Notes under the pieces: model-generated
Databases searched by the model: none
Told to the model about the DNA's origin: nothing
Seen by the model: the letters and a program-made list of their open reading frames with translations, nothing else
NCBI GenBank assembly: GCA_003140075.1
Contig: PLIO01000161.1
Location: 1-32,026, forward strand
Reading direction: 5' to 3'
Source: Acidobacteriaceae bacterium
Lineage (GTDB): Bacteria > Acidobacteriota > Terriglobia > Terriglobales > Acidobacteriaceae
DNA: 32,026 nucleotides
Made by a program: the position numbers and the translations under genes
Shown here: positions 1-7,008 of the stretch, one piece after another
Numbering within the stretch: the stretch's first letter is position 1
Layout of the letters: the number at the start of each line of letters is the position of its first letter

Positions 1-671
1 AGATGCGTGTCGCCGTTGGTGGCGATGACTTCGAAAATGCCGTCGTGCAGCTTGAGAATCGAAATGTCGAAAGTGCCGCCGCCAAGGTCGTAGACGGCGA
101 CAATGCCATTTTGTTTTTTGTCGAGACCGTAGGCGAGAGACGCGGCGGTGGGTTCGTTGACCAGGCGCAGAACTTCGAGGCCGGCGATGCGGCCGGCATC
201 TTTTGTGGCCTGACGCTGGGCATCGTTAAAGTACGCCGGCACGGTGATGACGGCTTTCGTGATCTGCGCTCCAAAGAAGCGCTCGGCGTTGCGTTTGAGC
301 TGGCGAAGAATCAGGGCAGAGATTTCCGGTGGCGTAAAGGTTTTTTCGCCGAGCTTGATGCGCAGCACTTCGCCGGCTTGCAGGTCTTCGGCTAGGCGGA
401 AGGGAAAGAATTTCAATTCGGCCTGAATGTCGTCAACCCCACGCCCCATCAGGCGTTTGATCGAATAGACGGCGCGATCCGGAGTTTCAATCAGAGAATC
501 GCGGGCGGCGTTGCCCACCACTGGCTGGTTGTTGCTGTCGAGCGCAACGACCGATGGAACAAGATTCGATCCGTCGTCGCCGGGGATCACGACAGGGCTC
601 TCCCCTTGCATAAAGGCCACGAGAGAATTCGTGGTTCCCAGGTCGATACCGACGATGCGATCAGAAGACAT
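1..671 (-). CDS. hscA: Hsp70-family chaperone HscA, N-terminal part (cut by left window edge)
   Basis: About 223 residues are present and the frame is still open at base 1, so the gene continues outside the window. The N-terminus carries the Hsp70 phosphate-1 motif IDLGTTNS (residues 9-16), and the phosphate-2 region [11 protein letters not shown] lies near residues 193-203, so this is the ATPase domain of an Hsp70. Hsp70 proteins of this family take substrates from a J-protein. Because it follows iscU, iscA and hscB in the same direction it is called HscA, the specialised Hsp70 that helps release Fe-S clusters from IscU, rather than DnaK. The substrate-binding half is not visible, so that choice rests on context. 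An 83-base gap holding a large hairpin separates it from hscB. Confidence 0.9.
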   Translation of the reverse strand, partial: MSSDRIVGIDLGTTNSLVAFMQGESPVVIPGDDGSNLVPSVVALDSNNQPVVGNAARDSLIETPDRAVYSIKRLMGRGVDDIQAELKFFPFRLAEDLQAGEVLRIKLGEKTFTPPEISALILRQLKRNAERFFGAQITKAVITVPAYFNDAQRQATKDAGRIAGLEVLRLVNEPTAASLAYGLDKKQNGIVAVYDLGGGTFDISILKLHDGIFEVIATNGDTH

Positions 672-682
672 AGTTCTAAATG

Positions 683-752
683 CAGAAGTTAGAAGTAAGA
701 ATGCAGAAGTAACGCCCGGTTTTCACTTCTGCATTCTTACTTCTGACTTCTG
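683..752. repeat. Inverted pair of four-heptad arrays forming a long hairpin (hscB-hscA gap)
   Basis: Bases 683-710 read as four heptamers (cagaagt, tagaagt, aagaatg, cagaagt). Bases 725-752 are their reverse complement with one mismatch, leaving a 14-base loop. The inner 20 base pairs (691-710 with 725-744) are perfect. Any transcript from hscB into hscA would fold into a 28-bp stem with one mismatch. It could act as an RNA processing or attenuation point between the two genes, or simply be a genomic repeat. The same heptad design recurs elsewhere in the window. Confidence 0.85.
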
Positions 753-754
753 AC

Positions 755-1510
755 TTATGCTTCCAAAACTTCGGTTACGTCTCGAACCAAATTCCGGATG
801 TAGTTGCGGCGGTTCAGTACGTCCACCATCTTGTCGCGCTCCTGTTTGCGCTCTTCTTCGGAGACGGGCTGGCCGTTTTGCTCACGCTGAATCATTCCAT
901 CCCACATCTTCCAGCGATACTCCAACTCACGCAGGAGCGATTCTTGCTTTTGTTCCAGATCGAGCTTCTGCCGGCCGATTTCTTCGATCAGGGCGGGATC
1001 GTCCTCGCCCATCTTCTTCTGCATCCGGAGCTCGTCAAGCTGCATGTTCAACTCGAAGACTTCTTCCAGCAAATCGGGCGGAACGATCTGCTTCTTGACC
1101 TGTCCGGTGGAGCGGGCTTGCTCGGTCGCCGATTTCGACTGCTCTTCCAGTTCCACGCCTTCCAGCTGCAAAAGATACTGAGTGCGCCGGATCGGGTCTT
1201 TCAAGGTGCGGTGAGCATCGTTGAGCAGGGAGCTTTGTTGCAGGCTCCACTCCTGCTCCTGGCTGCCGGCGCGGGCGTTGAGGTCGGGATGCAACTTGCG
1301 GCTCAGCTCGTAGAAATCCTTTTCCAAGGCGGCCACATCGAGATTCAGCTTGCGCGGCAAGCCGAAAAACGTGAAGTAGTCCACCGGCGCGGGAGGCTGA
1401 ACTTTGCCGCAGGCCTCGCAGAAATGCACGGCGCGCATAGTGCCGCACGACCAGCAGGATTGAGTCTCCTCTGGGGCGGGTTTCGCGGTGATCGTGGTTA
1501 AATTCGTCAT
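755..1510 (-). CDS. hscB: Co-chaperone HscB (J-domain protein with N-terminal zinc-finger-like cysteines)
   Basis: The 251-residue protein has a J domain around residues 43-115 with the HPD signature at 74-76, which stimulates the ATPase of the partner Hsp70. The C-terminal region is rich in charged helices, as expected for the HscB part that binds IscU. The N-terminus carries C19-x2-C22 and C31-x2-C34, a tetracysteine zinc-binding arrangement known from eukaryotic HSC20 and some bacterial HscB proteins but absent from E. coli HscB (171 residues). It sits between iscA and hscA, the usual order. The ATG at 1510 is the only start that keeps the cysteine pairs and the J domain. Confidence 0.93.
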   Translation of the reverse strand: MTNLTTITAKPAPEETQSCWSCGTMRAVHFCEACGKVQPPAPVDYFTFFGLPRKLNLDVAALEKDFYELSRKLHPDLNARAGSQEQEWSLQQSSLLNDAHRTLKDPIRRTQYLLQLEGVELEEQSKSATEQARSTGQVKKQIVPPDLLEEVFELNMQLDELRMQKKMGEDDPALIEEIGRQKLDLEQKQESLLRELEYRWKMWDGMIQREQNGQPVSEEERKQERDKMVDVLNRRNYIRNLVRDVTEVLEA

Positions 1511-1578
1511 ACTTCAATAACACCTTACGTGGGGCCGGGCGTGCCGCTCTGGAACAACAAGCTTCGTGGTGAGCTTTC

Positions 1579-1620
1579 TCGGACAGGCCTGCCCTGAGCT
1601 CGCCGAAGGGAGTGTCCGAG
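1579..1620. repeat. REP-like hairpin in the iscA-hscB gap
   Basis: Arms CTCGGACA (1579-1586) and TGTCCGAG (1613-1620) are perfect inverted repeats. Inside them is the element GCCTGCCCTGAGCTCGCCGA followed by AGGG. The reverse complement of this core resembles the element at 2085-2117. Short GC-rich elements of this CCCTTCG...CTCAGGGCAGGC type are scattered between genes in many environmental bacteria. No coding sense was found. Confidence 0.7.
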
Positions 1621-1649
1621 CCACACGGGCAATGCCACACGAGCAAGCC

Positions 1650-2024
1650 TCAAGCGGAGAACGAAGTGCCGCAGCCGCAACTCTTCGTGGCCTGGGGATT
1701 CACGAAGACGAATCCCTGCTGCATCAGCGTTTCCTGGTAGTCCAGGATCATGCCGTGCAGGTAGATGAACGACTTCGGATCGACGAAGACGCGCACATCG
1801 GCGAACTGGAAGATGCGGTCGCGTTCGCGCGGCTGCGTGTCGAAGCGGACGTTGTAGCTCAAGCCGGAGCAACCGCCGCCCTGCACGCCGAGGCGCAATC
1901 CGCCCTGCTCGGGCGAGATGCCTTCCTTGACCATCGCGCTGCGCACTTTGGACAGGGCTTTTTCGGTGACTTGAATGCCCTTGGCGGGTGCGGCTTGCGT
2001 TGCGGGTTCGGTTAGCGTTGTCAT
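1650..2024 (-). CDS. iscA: A-type iron-sulfur carrier IscA
   Basis: The 124-residue protein shows the A-type carrier pattern: C52 in GGGCSG and the C-terminal pair C116-x-C118 in SCGCG, the three cysteines that bind an Fe-S cluster or iron during cluster delivery. Length and motif spacing fit IscA/SufA/ErpA; the isc context favours IscA. An upstream in-frame ATG at 2063 exists, but its extension would translate through the TAAA-loop hairpin at 2047-2060. The ATG at 2024 has AGGAA five bases upstream, so that start is used. Residues 1-15 are a low-complexity lead before the domain. Confidence 0.92.
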   Translation of the reverse strand: MTTLTEPATQAAPAKGIQVTEKALSKVRSAMVKEGISPEQGGLRLGVQGGGCSGLSYNVRFDTQPRERDRIFQFADVRVFVDPKSFIYLHGMILDYQETLMQQGFVFVNPQATKSCGCGTSFSA

Positions 2025-2046
2025 TGTTTCCTGACGCGGTCCCTCA

Positions 2047-2060
2047 GCGGCTAAAGCCGC
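2047..2060. repeat. TAAA-loop mini-hairpin upstream of iscA
   Basis: GCGGC-TAAA-GCCGC, a perfect 5-bp stem with the tetraloop TAAA, lies just 5' of the iscA ribosome-binding region. It has the same design as the two hairpins at 2664-2715 in the next gap. Confidence 0.6.
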
Positions 2061-2084
2061 CATACATATGAGACGCTTTCGGCA

Positions 2085-2117
2085 CCCTTCGACGCGCTTC
2101 GCTTGCTCAGGGCAGGC
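2085..2117. repeat. REP-like element in the iscU-iscA gap
   Basis: CCCTTCGAC (2085-2093) and CTCAGGGCAGGC (2106-2117) flank an 11-base centre. The element resembles the reverse complement of the core at 1588-1610. A partial copy of the third hairpin type (ACTAAAGTCGTGCCCTT, from about 2124) follows immediately, so two repeat types abut here. Confidence 0.6.
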
Positions 2118-2214
2118 TCAGAAACTAAAGTCGTGCCCTTCCAGGTCCCTTCGTCCCGTTCCCCGGCGGCGCGACCGAAGCCGCGCCCTCTCAGAGCTCG
2201 GGGCACGCGAGGCG

Positions 2215-2631
2215 TTACTGTGCTACCGCAGATCGAACCGGCTTTGCGGCTTCCTGCTTTTTCTTCCAGTCGCCGATGGCGGCGCGGATGGCGTCTTCGG
2301 CCAACACGGAACAATGGATCTTCACCGGAGGGAGCGACAGTTCCTTCACGATGTCCATGTTCTTGATGGTGAGGGCTTCATCCACGGTCTTGCCTTTGAC
2401 CCACTCGGTGGCCAACGAAGACGAGGCGATGGCGGAACCGCAGCCGAAGGTCTTGAACTTGGCTTCTTCAATGACGTTGGTTTCGCGGTTGACCTTGATC
2501 TGCAACTTCATGACGTCGCCGCACTCGGGTGCGCCGACCAGGCCGGTGCCAACGTCAGCGCTGCTCTTATCCATGGAGCCGACGTTGCGGGGATTGTTGT
2601 AGTGATCGATTACTTTGTCGCTGTATGACAT
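2215..2631 (-). CDS. iscU: Iron-sulfur cluster scaffold protein IscU
   Basis: The 138-residue scaffold, on which Fe-S clusters are built from sulfur supplied by IscS, keeps all the hallmarks: C37 with D39 (PECGD), C64 (FGCGSA) and C107. The LPPVK motif at residues 100-104, just before C107, is the sequence HscA recognises in IscU, which ties this gene to the hscB/hscA genes downstream. Length is slightly above E. coli IscU (128) because of a lysine/alanine-rich tail. The ATG at 2631 is at the normal family start. Confidence 0.97.
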   Translation of the reverse strand: MSYSDKVIDHYNNPRNVGSMDKSSADVGTGLVGAPECGDVMKLQIKVNRETNVIEEAKFKTFGCGSAIASSSLATEWVKGKTVDEALTIKNMDIVKELSLPPVKIHCSVLAEDAIRAAIGDWKKKQEAAKPVRSAVAQ

Positions 2632-2663
2632 GTTTTCTCCTGAATCGTCTGACTTTACCCCAG

Positions 2664-2715
2664 GGGCTAAAGCCCATTAAGAACTCTGATCGCACGGCAC
2701 GACTAAAGTCGTGCC
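2664..2715. repeat. Two TAAA-loop hairpins in the iscS-iscU gap
   Basis: GGGC-TAAA-GCCC (2664-2675) is followed by GGCACGAC-TAAA-GTCGTGCC (2696-2715), the latter an 8-bp perfect stem. Both share the TAAA loop but differ in stem sequence, as expected if stem pairing rather than exact sequence is kept. They occupy about half of the 101-base gap. Confidence 0.7.
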
Positions 2716-2732
2716 CTTCCCAAAATCCAGCG

Positions 2733-4016
2733 CTAGTGCGTTTCTCCAGCCCATTTCACATCCGCCAGGTTGATGCCTTCCTTCGCCATTTCGTAGAGCG
2801 GCGAAAGTTCGCGGAGGCGCTCGACGGTTTCGATGACGCGATCGGCCACGTAATCGACTTCGGCTGCGGTGTTGAAGCGGCCGATGCCGAAGCGGATCGA
2901 ACTGTGCGCCAGGTCGTCGCCGGTGCCCAGAGCCTTCAATACATAAGATGGTTCCAGAGTCGCGGAGGTGCAGGCCGAACCGCTGGAAACCGCGATGTCG
3001 TTGATGCCCATCAGCAACGATTCGCCTTCGACATAGGCAAAGCTGATGTTCAAGTTGCCCGGCAGGCGGTGCTCCATGGAGCCGTTGATGTAAGTTTCGT
3101 CGAGACGGCTCATGATGCGGTCGCGCAGGCGATCGCGAAGGCCACTCAACTGGACCGCTTCGCGAGACATTTCTTCGGAGGCGATGGCGCAAGCCTTGCC
3201 CAGGCCGACAATGCCCGCGACGTTGAGCGTGCCGGAGCGCATGCCGCGTTCGTGGCCGCCGCCATCGATGATGGGAGAAATCTGCACCCGCGGATTCTTG
3301 CGTCGGACGTACAAAGCGCCGACGCCCTTGGGGCCGTACATCTTGTGGCCGGAGATCGACATCACGTCGATATTCTGTTTATTTACATCAACGGGAATCT
3401 TGCCGATGGCTTGCGTGGCGTCGGTGTGAAAGATGATGCCGCGCTCGTGGCACAGCTTGCCGATCTCTGCGGTGGGCTGCACTACGCCGATTTCGTTATT
3501 CGCGGCCATGATGGTGACCAGGATGGTCTTGTCATCCATGGCTCGCTTCAGCTCATCGAGATCGACCAGGCCGTCTTTCTGCACCGGCATGTAGGTGACG
3601 CGATAGCCATACTTTTCCAGGCGCTTGCAGGTATCGAGCACGGCCTTGTGCTCGGTGACCGCGGTGATGATGTGGTTGCCCTTCTCGCGATACATCTCGG
3701 CCACGCCCTTGATGGCGAGATTGTCGCTCTCGGTGGCGCCCGAGGTGAAGATGATTTCTTTGGTGGTGGCGCCGATCAGCCTGGCGATGCGCTCACGCGC
3801 CGTCTCCACGCCCTCTTCGCCCGCCCATCCGAAAGAGTGATTGCGGCTGGCGGCGTTGCCGAACTTTTCCATGAAATAGGGCAGCATCTCCTCCAGCACC
3901 CGGGGATCCATGGGGGTGGTGGCGTGGTTATCCATATAGATTGGCAGCTTCACTCCCTGAGGAGCCGCATGCTGCGTAACTGGAAGTTGCTGGGGGACCT
4001 TTACATCCGTGCTCAT
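2733..4016 (-). CDS. iscS: Cysteine desulfurase IscS
   Basis: The 427-residue PLP enzyme converts L-cysteine to alanine and passes the sulfur as a persulfide to IscU. The Schiff-base lysine is K225 in [10 protein letters not shown], and the catalytic cysteine is C349 in [14 protein letters not shown], on the long mobile loop typical of group I (IscS/NFS1) enzymes. About 20 extra N-terminal residues precede the family start region ([14 protein letters not shown]). AGGAG lies eight bases before the ATG at 4016. It is followed by iscU after a 101-base gap carrying two hairpins and preceded by iscR with a 59-base gap. Confidence 0.97.
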   Translation of the reverse strand: MSTDVKVPQQLPVTQHAAPQGVKLPIYMDNHATTPMDPRVLEEMLPYFMEKFGNAASRNHSFGWAGEEGVETARERIARLIGATTKEIIFTSGATESDNLAIKGVAEMYREKGNHIITAVTEHKAVLDTCKRLEKYGYRVTYMPVQKDGLVDLDELKRAMDDKTILVTIMAANNEIGVVQPTAEIGKLCHERGIIFHTDATQAIGKIPVDVNKQNIDVMSISGHKMYGPKGVGALYVRRKNPRVQISPIIDGGGHERGMRSGTLNVAGIVGLGKACAIASEEMSREAVQLSGLRDRLRDRIMSRLDETYINGSMEHRLPGNLNISFAYVEGESLLMGINDIAVSSGSACTSATLEPSYVLKALGTGDDLAHSSIRFGIGRFNTAAEVDYVADRVIETVERLRELSPLYEMAKEGINLADVKWAGETH

Positions 4017-4075
4017 AATTGCTTCTCCTACCTTTGTCTACCGCGCGATCTTTTTCTTCGTGCCAGTTCTTCTTG

Positions 4076-4540
4076 CTAGATGATGGTTACCAATTCCGCC
4101 GGTTTCGCACCGGTACTCTCAGCCGCTTCCGGTTCTTCGCGCATGTGAGAAATCTTGATGCGCTTCAGCACTGCTTCGATGCTGTCATTTACCTTGCGCA
4201 GCGGTTCGCGAATATTGCAACGGTCGCTCTGGCCGCACTCCCCGCGGACGGTGACGCAGGATGTGATGAACAAAGGGCCGTCGATGGCCTGAATTACTTC
4301 GAAGGCCGAAATCGTATGCGCGGCGCGGGCCAGCCGGTAACCGCCGTTGGTGCCGTGCTGCGAATGCAGCAAACCAGCCTTGGCCAGGCGTTGCAGGATC
4401 TTGGCCAACGCCTCGGGCGGAATACCGAATGAGTCGGCAACATCTTTGGCGCTGGCGCTACGGGTTCCCTCATGGGCGTGGTCGGCCAAGTGCTTCATGG
4501 CCATAAGCGCGTAATCCGCTTTCTTGGTTAACTTGAGCAT
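4076..4540 (-). CDS. iscR: Rrf2-family iron-sulfur regulator IscR
   Basis: The 154-residue protein starts MLKLTKKADYALMA, the standard beginning of Rrf2 winged-helix regulators, so the ATG at 4540 was chosen over an in-frame upstream ATG at 4687 whose extension has no family likeness. The wing motif GTNGGYRLAR lies at residues 63-72. Three cysteines, C95, C102 and C108 (spacing x6 and x5), are the expected cluster ligands; E. coli IscR uses x5 and x5, so the loop is one residue longer. It heads the isc operon, and an IscR-type palindrome lies 47 bases upstream, which fits feedback repression by cluster-loaded IscR. No clear Shine-Dalgarno is visible. Confidence 0.9.
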   Translation of the reverse strand: MLKLTKKADYALMAMKHLADHAHEGTRSASAKDVADSFGIPPEALAKILQRLAKAGLLHSQHGTNGGYRLARAAHTISAFEVIQAIDGPLFITSCVTVRGECGQSDRCNIREPLRKVNDSIEAVLKRIKISHMREEPEAAESTGAKPAELVTII

Positions 4541-4553
4541 TTGATTGCGAAGG

Positions 4554-4574
4554 CCAGTTTCCGACTGCCGGTTG
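4554..4574. repeat. Three-heptad array in the iscR leader
   Basis: Three successive heptamers, ccagttt, ccgactg and ccggttg, lie directly between the candidate operator and the iscR start codon. It belongs to the same 7-base-period family as the arrays at 683-752, 5638-5665, 24806-24939 and 28817-28837. Confidence 0.55.
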
Positions 4575-4586
4575 CGCCTGCTATCG

Positions 4587-4611
4587 AACTCCGACCAGCC
4601 GAGTCGGAGAT
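4587..4611 (-). promoter_or_regulatory. IscR type-1-like operator upstream of iscR
   Basis: The 25-bp site contains CTCCGAC (4589-4595) and GTCGGAG (4603-4609), perfect 7-bp arms with a 7-base centre. Its core CCGACC-N5-AGTCGG has the spacing of the known IscR type-1 consensus (YYGACT-N5-AGTCRR). The outer A/T positions match only partly. On the minus strand it lies just upstream of iscR, and a weak promoter candidate (TTGCGT, 18 bases, TAGAAT) lies farther upstream. Autoregulation of iscR by this kind of site is established in E. coli; here it is inferred. Confidence 0.6.
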
Positions 4612-4837
4612 AATTACGACCTTTTCCGTCGTACTTCATTCTACGTCCAGAGCCCGAAATTACGCAAGCCCTCGCAGCCAACCGCAAGAAATTCCATTGA
4701 ATGGTAACTGGTAGTGATTGAATGGTTTAGGTATTCCCGATGCTTTTGGTCGGAAATCTGGAACGGGGGATTGATCCGTGATCGGGACCTTGCCGGAAGC
4801 AGGGGGAGGAAATTCACTCCAATGTAACGCAGAGGAC

Positions 4838-4865
4838 TTGACAAGTAGCGAAGCGGGGCTAAAAT
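4838..4865 (+). promoter_or_regulatory. Near-consensus sigma70-type promoter
   Basis: TTGACA (4838-4843), a 16-base spacer and TAAAAT (4860-4865) face the small gene at 4927. The predicted start near 4872 leaves a leader of about 55 bases containing the palindrome GGGAATTCCC. It is one of the best promoter matches in the window. Confidence 0.75.
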
Positions 4866-4926
4866 ACCGGGAATTCCCTGAATCGATCCCTCCGCGTGAT
4901 TCCATGAGGGCGACGCTTCCGGATTT

Positions 4927-5121
4927 ATGACTTCAAAGCCGTTCCCGCACCCGCAAAACGCAGGCCAACAACCTTGCAAGCACCCGCGCGTGCAAATCGT
5001 GAGCCGCGAGGAAGACGCCGAATTCGTGGAGTGCCTCGAGTGCCGCGAGATCTTCGAGTCCAGCGAGCTAAAGGACATGGGCATCGAGGAAAGCACGGAA
5101 GGCGAAGACCAGGAATCCTAG
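4927..5121 (+). CDS. Small zinc-ribbon-like acidic protein
   Basis: A 64-residue protein with a possible metal site made of C17-x-H19 (PCKHP) and C36-x2-C39 (ECLECRE), followed by a strongly acidic tail (residues 43-64). The spacing is that of a minimal zinc ribbon, but no named family was recognised. No transmembrane segment or signal peptide is visible, so it is probably cytoplasmic. A near-consensus promoter lies about 60 bases upstream, which argues for real expression despite a weak ribosome-binding site. Zinc binding and a role in nucleic-acid or protein contacts are guesses from the cysteine pattern. Confidence 0.65.
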   Translation: MTSKPFPHPQNAGQQPCKHPRVQIVSREEDAEFVECLECREIFESSELKDMGIEESTEGEDQES

Positions 5122-5247
5122 GCGCGAGGCATAAAGCTGCCGCCGCAGGTCACTATGGTAACCACTTTGCCCGATTCCGGCTTGGTCCGTGCGAGAAGGT
5201 TCTGCTAGTCTGCGTCCGGGGGCGTGCATTCCGCACGTTGCAAACTC

Positions 5248-5634
5248 ATGCCTGCCGTAGCGCTCGTGGTGGATGACTCGATGCTGATCCGCTACACCGT
5301 TTGCCGCTCTCTGGAAGAACGCGGCTTTGCGGTGGAGTCGGCCACGAACGGCGTGGAGGCCTTGCAGATTCTCGATCGGGTTCGTCCTGACTTGATCGTT
5401 ACCGACATGCAGATGCCGAAGATGACCGGCAGCGAGCTGATCACCGCGCTGAAAAAGAACCCGCGGACTGCCGACATTCCCATCATTATTGTTGCCGGCC
5501 GCGCCAGCGGCTTCGACGAAAAGGAAAAGCGCGCCGACTTTGCCATCTACAAAGACATCGACATCCAGGCCCAGCTCGAAAAAGCGCTGGATGCAGTGAT
5601 GGGGAAAAGCCACGGGCAAGGGGCGGGGAAGTAG
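5248..5634 (+). CDS. Stand-alone response-regulator receiver domain
   Basis: From the ATG at 5248 the protein is 128 residues and consists only of a CheY-like receiver: acidic pair D9-D10 (VVDDS), phospho-acceptor D53 (TDMQMP) and conserved lysine K102 (IYKD). The switch position after strand beta4, Thr or Ser in CheY-type proteins, is alanine here (IIIVAGRA, A83 by alignment with CheY), which may change how phosphorylation is relayed. A GTG at 5224 would add eight residues. There is no output domain and no adjacent kinase, so it must work with a partner elsewhere. It converges on tsaD. Confidence 0.85.
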   Translation: MPAVALVVDDSMLIRYTVCRSLEERGFAVESATNGVEALQILDRVRPDLIVTDMQMPKMTGSELITALKKNPRTADIPIIIVAGRASGFDEKEKRADFAIYKDIDIQAQLEKALDAVMGKSHGQGAGK

Positions 5635-5637
5635 ACG

Positions 5638-5665
5638 GCAGCTGGCAGTTAGCAGTTAGCAATTG
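5638..5665. repeat. Four-heptad array between receiver gene and tsaD
   Basis: Heptamers gcagctg, gcagtta, gcagtta and gcaattg fill the short convergent gap between the two genes. At 28 bases it has exactly the length of each arm of the hscB-hscA element. No inverted partner is nearby. Confidence 0.7.
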
Positions 5666-5686
5666 GCCGAAGTCTTCAAGCGCGGG

Positions 5687-6856
5687 CTAGCGCAAAACCA
5701 GGCCTGCTTCCGCCGAAAAATCCATGGCCGCAAAATCTTTTGCCAGGAATTTAGGATAGGCTGCGGCTGCAATCATGGCGGCGTTGTCGGTAGAAAGCGG
5801 CCGCGACGGAAAATACACGGGCACACCATCCTGGGCGCCCTGCCGCTCGAATGTCGCACGCAATTCGTTATTCGCGGCTACTCCTCCCGTGACGAACAGT
5901 GAAGCTACATCGCAGGCGCGGGCCGCGGCCAGGGTTTTACCCACCAGGTCTTCGACGATGGTACGCTGGAATGACGCTACCAGATCCAGAGTGCGCCGAT
6001 CGCAATTCGCAAGATAGTCTTCCAGCTTCGGCTTGGGAATCTTCGCCAAAGCCTTGCGGCGGATCTCGATGGAAGCTTGCATCTCGTGAACCTCAACATA
6101 GCGCAGCACGGCGGTCTTGATGCCGCTGTAGGAAAAATCAAAGCGCGGCTGATCGGTCTCCACTTCTTTGTATTCGCTGGGGTCTTTTCCGCGATGGTCG
6201 CGGCGATCGCGATGCTTGATCTGCGCGGGTGGAAATTTCACAGCGCTGGGGTCGCCATGCGGAGCCAGCCGGTCGATGATGGGGCCTCCGGGATAGCCCA
6301 GGCCGAGCAGCTTGGCGACTTTGTCGAAGGCCTCGCCGGCAGCATCGTCGCGAGTGTGGCCGATGTTTTCGTACGTCCAGCCCTCGCTCTTCTGAGCGGC
6401 AAGATACAGGTGCGTGTGTCCTCCGGACACGACCAGAGCGAGCACAGGAAATTGCAGCTCGTGATTGCCCTTCTGGCGCTCTTCGAGCAGAACCGCGTGG
6501 ATGTGGCCTTCGAGATGGTTGACCGCAAGCAGCGGCTTGTCGAGGGCGAAGGCCAGAGCCTTGGCATAGCTGATGCCCACCAGCAACGCTCCGGCAAGGC
6601 CGGGACCTTGCGTGACCGCGATGGCGTCGACCGAGTCGTAAGTCTGATTGGCCTCAGCAAGCGCTTGGCGCACAACGGGAACAATCGCCCGCAGGTGTTC
6701 ACGCGAAGCTAGCTCAGGCACGACTCCACCAAAAGGCTGATGGGTCGCGATCTGCGAGGCCACCACGTTTGAGATAAGCTGCTCACTCGAGCGCACCACG
6801 GCCGCAGCGGTTTCGTCGCAGGAACTTTCGATGCCGAGGATGTAGGCGTCGGGCAT
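5687..6856 (-). CDS. tsaD: tRNA threonylcarbamoyladenosine synthase subunit TsaD
   Basis: TsaD (ASKHA fold, with TsaB/TsaE) transfers the threonylcarbamoyl group to A37 of ANN-decoding tRNAs. The family start ILGIESSCDET, the iron-binding HLEGH (H114 and H118), SGGHTHL, DDAAGEAFDKVAK, FSYSGIKTAV and TGGVAANNELR are all present in order. At 389 residues it is longer than E. coli TsaD (337), mainly from a charged insertion (KHRDRRDHRGKDPSEYKEVE) near residue 220 and another after the SGIKT block. The ATG at 6856 begins close to the family start; a GTG at 6874 would add six residues. The palindrome GGAATA-TAG-TATTCC overlaps the start region. Confidence 0.95.
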   Translation of the reverse strand: MPDAYILGIESSCDETAAAVVRSSEQLISNVVASQIATHQPFGGVVPELASREHLRAIVPVVRQALAEANQTYDSVDAIAVTQGPGLAGALLVGISYAKALAFALDKPLLAVNHLEGHIHAVLLEERQKGNHELQFPVLALVVSGGHTHLYLAAQKSEGWTYENIGHTRDDAAGEAFDKVAKLLGLGYPGGPIIDRLAPHGDPSAVKFPPAQIKHRDRRDHRGKDPSEYKEVETDQPRFDFSYSGIKTAVLRYVEVHEMQASIEIRRKALAKIPKPKLEDYLANCDRRTLDLVASFQRTIVEDLVGKTLAAARACDVASLFVTGGVAANNELRATFERQGAQDGVPVYFPSRPLSTDNAAMIAAAAYPKFLAKDFAAMDFSAEAGLVLR

Positions 6857-7008
6857 GGGAATATAGTATTCCACGTCGTACTATATCCCCGTTGGAAACC
6901 CCTAGCCGAATTCCGAACAGACACGCAGCAGAGGATGAGGCTTCATTTACGGGGTGTAACGAGAGCACCGAGCGGGAGCCGGTAAGCTCCAACGCTGCCG
7001 TACTCAAT

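Larger units (their letters stand above)
4541..4926. other. Divergent intergenic region, iscR / small zinc-ribbon gene
   Basis: This 386-base stretch has no convincing gene. It holds the heptad array (4554-4574), the IscR-like operator (4587-4611) and the rightward promoter (4838-4865). The minus-strand reading frames crossing it lack ribosome-binding sites and family likeness. Confidence 0.7.

Noticed and set aside
683-752. Possible CRISPR-like repeat cluster
   Set aside because: The units are 7 bases with no spacers and form one inverted pair; no cas genes are in the window.
2529-4079. 516-codon open frame on the plus strand
   Set aside because: It lies antisense to iscS (all PLP and Cys motifs are on the minus strand), has no ribosome-binding site, and reads as a repetitive mirror of high-GC codon bias.
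6908-6919. Fourth copy of the 20-bp motif (GAATTCCGAACA)
   Set aside because: Only the right part matches (12 bases, identical to the third copy); the TTGTTAC half is missing, so it is not counted as a site.
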